Shown in pieces: positions 8,710 through 12,058 of a stretch of DNA of 12,058 nt. The DNA comes from Accumulibacter sp. (GTDB lineage: Bacteria > Pseudomonadota > Gammaproteobacteria > Burkholderiales > Rhodocyclaceae), in NCBI GenBank assembly GCA_003538495.1, contig DPSD01000435.1, forward strand, positions 318-12,375. The letters are read 5' to 3'. The first letter of the stretch is position 1, and each line of letters opens with the position of its first letter. The notes below the pieces were generated by a model. The model did not search any database. It saw only the letters and a program-made list of their open reading frames with translations, and was not told the DNA's origin. The translations under genes and the position numbers were made by a program.

Positions 8710-9478
8710 CGTAGTCGAGCAGGCGCAGAATGCGCTGGGAAACGGCCGACGGCAGGACCGCCAGCCACCAGGTACCAAAATTGAGCGGGAAGGGAAAGCT
8801 GATCCGCGCCTGGTTGCGCGCCAGACCACGCCTGATGTGCCGCGCCGCCCGCTCGGGCGGCCACTGAAAGGGCTTGGGCCCCGGCATCTCGCGGCACATC
8901 TTCGAGTCGACGTAGCCCGGCATGACCACGCTGACGCGCACGCCCTCGCCCGCCAACCAGCCGCGGATCGCTTCGCCGTAGGCCTTGATCGCGGCCTTGC
9001 TGGCACAGTAGCTGGGCGTCAGCGGCAGCCCGTAGTACGCGGCCAGCGAACTGAGCAGCGCAATCTGGCCCTGGCCGCGAGCGCGCATCGCCGGCAGCAC
9101 CGCGTCGACCGTCGCTATCGCCGCCAGGACGTTCACCGCGATCAGCTGCTCGACGTCGTGCCAGCGCTCGCCCGCGCCGTTCGGCCCGATATTGGTGTTC
9201 ACGCCGGCATTGACGATCACCAGATCCAGGCGCTCGTGCTCGCCAAGCACCGCCAGCCATTTCGCCAGCTCCTGCCGGTCGCACAGATCGAGCAACTGCG
9301 TCAGCACCCGCGCGCCGCGCGCCTCGCACGCCGCCGCCAGGTCGGCCAGCCGAGCGGCGTTGCGTCCCTGCAGGATCAGGGTCGTGCCGACCTCGGCATA
9401 GACCACGGCCAGCGCACCGCCGATGCCACCGGTGGCGCCGGTGATCAGCACCGTCCGCGGCTGGTCAGCGACGATCAC
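8702..9478 (-). CDS. Short-chain dehydrogenase/reductase (RkpH/WcbP-like)
   Basis: 258 residues of classical SDR. Visible motifs are the Rossmann motif TGATGGIG (13-20), NAG (90-92), Ser144 in LLSSLAAYYG, and Tyr157 with Lys161 in YCASK. PG at 187-188 is also typical. The start is the GTG at 9478: its GTGA shares four bases with the kpsS stop, and the Rossmann strand begins ten residues later. The open frame reaches 9724, but those 82 extra residues lie inside kpsS and have no SDR character. The C-terminal tail, FGTWWLAVLPSAVSQRILRL, is amphipathic and could sit on the membrane, as in 3-ketodihydrosphingosine reductases. Sitting near an alpha-oxoamine synthase gene, it is a natural candidate to reduce the amino ketone to an amino alcohol. 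A sugar substrate is also possible. Family certain, substrate inferred. Confidence 0.88.
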   Translation of the reverse strand: MIVADQPRTVLITGATGGIGGALAVVYAEVGTTLILQGRNAARLADLAAACEARGARVLTQLLDLCDRQELAKWLAVLGEHERLDLVIVNAGVNTNIGPNGAGERWHDVEQLIAVNVLAAIATVDAVLPAMRARGQGQIALLSSLAAYYGLPLTPSYCASKAAIKAYGEAIRGWLAGEGVRVSVVMPGYVDSKMCREMPGPKPFQWPPERAARHIRRGLARNQARISFPFPLNFGTWWLAVLPSAVSQRILRLLDYGG

Positions 9479-10740
9479 AGCAACTCGTCGAGCGGCGAAC
9501 GCTCGGACTCGAGGAAGCGACGGCAGTTGTGCACCGCCATCCTGATTCCGGTCGCGCAGTAGAAGCCACCGTTGACCTGCGCGGCGTGGATCAGAGTGTT
9601 GCGAAAATGCCGATAGAGTTCCGCGTCGGGCTTGCCGGGATGCTTCCAGAAGTCGTCGAATGGCCCCTGAAAAGTCAGCCCGGGCAGGTTGTAGATCGGA
9701 TCGCTGAGAGTCACGGTGGGACATCCGGCGCCGACGGAGACGATGCCGACGGTGCTGTTCACCGTCACCACGCCCTGTGCGTGTCGCAGCAACCTGGCCA
9801 GATCGCCGCTCTCCAGGTAATCGATGCGTCCAGACAAGCCGAAGCGCTGCTCCAGGTCGGCAATGACGCGGCGATAGTTGACCAGGCCGGCATCGAGCGG
9901 ATGGTTCTTGATCACCAGCCGGGCGGCGCTCGGCGCATGCACGGCAAATGACTCCATGACCAATTCCATCACTCCGTTCATGTCGTCGAATCGGCAGTGG
10001 TCGCGAATCTGGGCGTCGCTGTTCAGTTGCAGTGGCAGCAGGTAGAACGGCACACTACTGTTGGCCAGGTCGTCGATCAAGGCGGCGTCCTTCGGCTCGC
10101 GAAAGCGAAGCATCGAAAACCGCACCGCGTAGCCAGCGTATTCGACGGCGGCATTGAGTGGCGCGTGCCGTCGGTAACGCGGGAAGAGAATGGGGTTGGC
10201 GCATCCGGCCAGGTGGTAAGCAACGTCGTGCGCCGCACGCAGGCTGAACGGCGACTTGAACGGCGCGCCATTGCCGTAGTCGGGCAGCCTCGCGCCGACG
10301 CTGCGGAACCAGTCGGGGTCACGCGGCAACAAGGAGTGACCGTTGACTCCCTCGCGCTCGAGCGTGACCCAGCAGGGGCGAAGATAGCCCTCCTCGAAAA
10401 CGTGCGTGCGGATCCCCAGCGCTGAAGCGCGATCGACGGCCGGCCGATGAATCGGGCGGCGGTCGCCAAACAGCACCTGGTCGGTGATCTCGAACCTGCG
10501 GTACTTGTCGTCGAGGAATTCACGCAGATCGGACAGTTCGCCGCGATAGTTCCAGGCCTTTCGGAGGCCCCAATAGGCGAGGTCACCGGCATTGAAATTG
10601 ATCTTGAAGACCCGATGCCCGTCTGCTGTCAGCTGATCGGCCAGCCTGGCAAAAAAGGGGGAACAAACGCCTTGCAGGAAGAGAAAAGAACGCCGTGAAG
10701 CCAAATCAACCCCTGGTGAACCTGCGGCAGCCGACGTCAC
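9475..10740 (-). CDS. kpsS: KpsS-like capsule beta-Kdo transferase
   Basis: 421 residues, single-module KpsS family. In E. coli group 2 capsules KpsS adds the first beta-Kdo from CMP-Kdo to the phosphatidylglycerol-type acceptor at the cytoplasmic face of the inner membrane, starting the poly-Kdo linker. Visible family features are FLFLQGVCSPFFARLADQL (19-37), KINFNAGDLAYW (46-57), VFEEGYLRPCWVTLEREGVN (114-133), LPLQLNSDAQI (235-245), VIKNHPLD (276-283) and VNSTVGIVSVGAGCPTVTL (327-345). The GTG start at 10740 overlaps the kpsC stop (TGA, 10739-10737) as GTGA, with a GGGGG run just upstream as a possible ribosome site. The next gene starts on its own stop in the same way. There is no signal peptide or membrane helix, as expected for a cytosolic peripheral enzyme. 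Equivalent to WcbO in Burkholderia. The acceptor lipid may differ from E. coli because of the linked PKS. Confidence 0.9.
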   Translation of the reverse strand: MTSAAAGSPGVDLASRRSFLFLQGVCSPFFARLADQLTADGHRVFKINFNAGDLAYWGLRKAWNYRGELSDLREFLDDKYRRFEITDQVLFGDRRPIHRPAVDRASALGIRTHVFEEGYLRPCWVTLEREGVNGHSLLPRDPDWFRSVGARLPDYGNGAPFKSPFSLRAAHDVAYHLAGCANPILFPRYRRHAPLNAAVEYAGYAVRFSMLRFREPKDAALIDDLANSSVPFYLLPLQLNSDAQIRDHCRFDDMNGVMELVMESFAVHAPSAARLVIKNHPLDAGLVNYRRVIADLEQRFGLSGRIDYLESGDLARLLRHAQGVVTVNSTVGIVSVGAGCPTVTLSDPIYNLPGLTFQGPFDDFWKHPGKPDAELYRHFRNTLIHAAQVNGGFYCATGIRMAVHNCRRFLESERSPLDELL

Positions 10741-12058
10741 CGAACCCCCACGATCTGCCGCAGGATAAAACGCTTCAGCCGGCGAACCCAGGAAATCGTG
10801 TCAGGCCCCGTGTCACGCCACTCAAGCAACTCATCGAGCGCCCGCTCGGGCGTCGTGAAACGGCCGGTGCTGCGGCTCACATAAGTCGGGTAGAGTATAA
10901 GCGTCCCGGCAACGAGTTGATCAAGTGTTAACCGACGGGTCCTGCGTAGAACCGGCACCCTGTCGTCTGTCAGCCCCCACCCCGCGTAGAACGGTTGCCC
11001 ATAGCACACGACCTTCTTGCCCCGCAAGAGTGCCTCGAAGCCGGCTAGAGACGTCAACACATGAACCTCGTCCACGGCAGCCAGCAATTGCCCCATCGGG
11101 GCATCCCCCAACAACTCGTCGCACCAGTGCAGCGCGTCTTCCTCGCCCGTCCCTGACTTGCGCAGTCCGGCCAGTACGTCAGGATGCGGCTTGTAAACGA
11201 CCCAAGCGTCGGGATTCGCCTCGCGCACGGCCTGCAGCAAGCCCATATTGGTTCTGACCACCGGTGCTCCATACTGAATGGACGCATCGCTCTCCACCTG
11301 TCCCGGCACCAGCACGACACGTACCGCCTGCTGCGGTCTGGTCCAGGCCACGCCGCCGACATTGTACTTGGTCAAACCCGAAGCAACGATCCGCGCACGC
11401 AAAACCGCGGCACGCGTCAGCAGCGGGCCGTCAGGACAGATATTCTGCAGGTGAGCTTCGAGGTCCGAAACCTGCGTGGCGTCATAGTAGATGCCCTGAC
11501 GGTCGATCACCCAGGATAGCGGACGAACCAGATCAGCACCCAGCCCCACCGATCGCAGGAAGCCATCTTCCAGACGAACCAGCGATACATCCGGCGGCAG
11601 TTCCCAAGGTGGTGGCTTGCGCCCCCAAACGACCACGCACGCCCCGGTTGGAATTCTTGCGGCACGGCTGGCAAAAAGGACTTGGGAACCCCAGAAGAAA
11701 CTGCGGACGATGGGCTTTTTCCACCTTGAGAAACCCACAGCATAGACCTGACTCGGAAAACGGTCGCGCATCTTCCTTTGCAAAGCCAGATGTCGGAGCA
11801 CTTCCTCAACCTCGCAGCGCTGGCCGGTCTCGGGATTCACATAGCGCGGATACGCGACCAGTGCGGCATGCACCAATTGTTCCAGCGTTGCCGACCCACG
11901 CCGAGAAGGACCTGGCAACTCATCGTCGGTCAAGCCCCATCCCGCATAGAAAGGCATGCCAAACGTTCGCACCGGCTTGCCCCAGAGTAGCCCCTCAAAC
12001 CCCATCTGCGAGGTCACCACGTATACCGCCCGGGCGTGCTCGAGCAGCGACACCGGGT
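10737..12058 (-). CDS. kpsC: KpsC-like two-module beta-Kdo transferase, 5' end beyond window
   Basis: About 440 residues are visible, against roughly 670 usual for KpsC. The frame continues off the window end: Pro codon 12054-12056, then the GTG at 12053 encodes an internal Val. KpsC extends the capsule linker with alternating beta-2,4 and beta-2,7 Kdo, using a GT99 module followed by a GT107 module. Counting from codon 12053, module 1 ends with SQMGFEGLLWGKPVRTFGMP and FYAGWGLTDD (15-44). Module 2 begins near RLEDGFLRSVGLGADLVRP (160-178), has LVPGQVESDASIQYG (248-262) and KPHPDV (288-293), and repeats the closing motif as SLAGFEALLRGKKVVCYGQP and FYAGWGLTDD (335-364). The catalytic part of module 1 lies outside. 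The gene is first of four overlapping genes visible on this strand. RkpJ and WcbA are relatives. Confidence 0.93.
   Translation of the reverse strand, partial: PVSLLEHARAVYVVTSQMGFEGLLWGKPVRTFGMPFYAGWGLTDDELPGPSRRGSATLEQLVHAALVAYPRYVNPETGQRCEVEEVLRHLALQRKMRDRFPSQVYAVGFSRWKKPIVRSFFWGSQVLFASRAARIPTGACVVVWGRKPPPWELPPDVSLVRLEDGFLRSVGLGADLVRPLSWVIDRQGIYYDATQVSDLEAHLQNICPDGPLLTRAAVLRARIVASGLTKYNVGGVAWTRPQQAVRVVLVPGQVESDASIQYGAPVVRTNMGLLQAVREANPDAWVVYKPHPDVLAGLRKSGTGEEDALHWCDELLGDAPMGQLLAAVDEVHVLTSLAGFEALLRGKKVVCYGQPFYAGWGLTDDRVPVLRRTRRLTLDQLVAGTLILYPTYVSRSTGRFTTPERALDELLEWRDTGPDTISWVRRLKRFILRQIVGVR

Noticed and set aside
8710..9006. N-terminal extension of the LtaS-like protein to 9006
   Set aside because: It is Arg/Ala/Ser-rich sequence within the SDR gene. 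The GTG at 8709 is followed at once by the first membrane helix.
9479..9724. N-terminal extension of the SDR to 9724
   Set aside because: These 82 residues lie within kpsS in another frame and carry no SDR features. The GTG at 9478 gives a normal SDR length and a typical operon overlap.
12051..12053. GTG at 12053 as the kpsC start
   Set aside because: The frame is open to the window edge, and the sequence at this point is the middle of KpsC module 1, with about 230 residues still missing.
1..12058. tRNA, rRNA, CRISPR array, insertion sequence or riboswitch
   Set aside because: I looked for repeats with spacers, transposase motifs, clover-leaf elements and terminal inverted repeats on both strands and saw none. 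The window is nearly fully coding.

Overview
The window is GC-rich DNA from a Gram-negative proteobacterium. A betaproteobacterium is my best guess, from the codon style, the CheB fragment and the resemblance to Burkholderia and Rhizobium capsule loci, but the exact lineage is uncertain. Almost every base is coding. The content is the lipid-building and Kdo-transfer part of an ABC-transporter-dependent (group 2-like) capsule locus.

Layout. Bases 1 to about 120 hold, on the minus strand, a piece of a CheB receiver domain. Somewhere in 116-127 this changes abruptly into the middle of a polyketide synthase (PKS) acyltransferase domain on the plus strand. The PKS therefore has no ketosynthase and only the second half of its acyltransferase. 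This is either an assembly chimera or contig edge, or a real rearrangement. From there to 5677 runs a highly reducing type I PKS: AT(C-half)-DH-degenerate MT-pseudoKR-ER-KR-ACP, with no thioesterase. One base later comes a PLP-dependent alpha-oxoamine synthase (5679-7028). A 130-bp convergent gap follows. The minus strand then carries four overlapping genes, transcribed from right to left: kpsC-like (cut by the window end), kpsS-like, a short-chain dehydrogenase, and an LTA-synthase-like membrane phosphotransferase.

How they may work together. KpsS and KpsC family proteins build the beta-Kdo linker on a lipid in group 2 capsules. The PKS could make a reduced long acyl chain on its ACP. The alpha-oxoamine synthase could release it by decarboxylative condensation with an amino acid, and the SDR could reduce the resulting ketone, giving a sphingoid-like amino alcohol. 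The LtaS-like enzyme could add or modify a phosphate-containing group outside the inner membrane. The family assignments are read from sequence; the sphingoid-like capsule anchor is inference. From memory, the gene set resembles the rkpA/G/H/J genes of Sinorhizobium and wcbR/T/Q/P/O/A of Burkholderia pseudomallei. The set is therefore not unprecedented, but its chemistry is, as far as I know, poorly defined.
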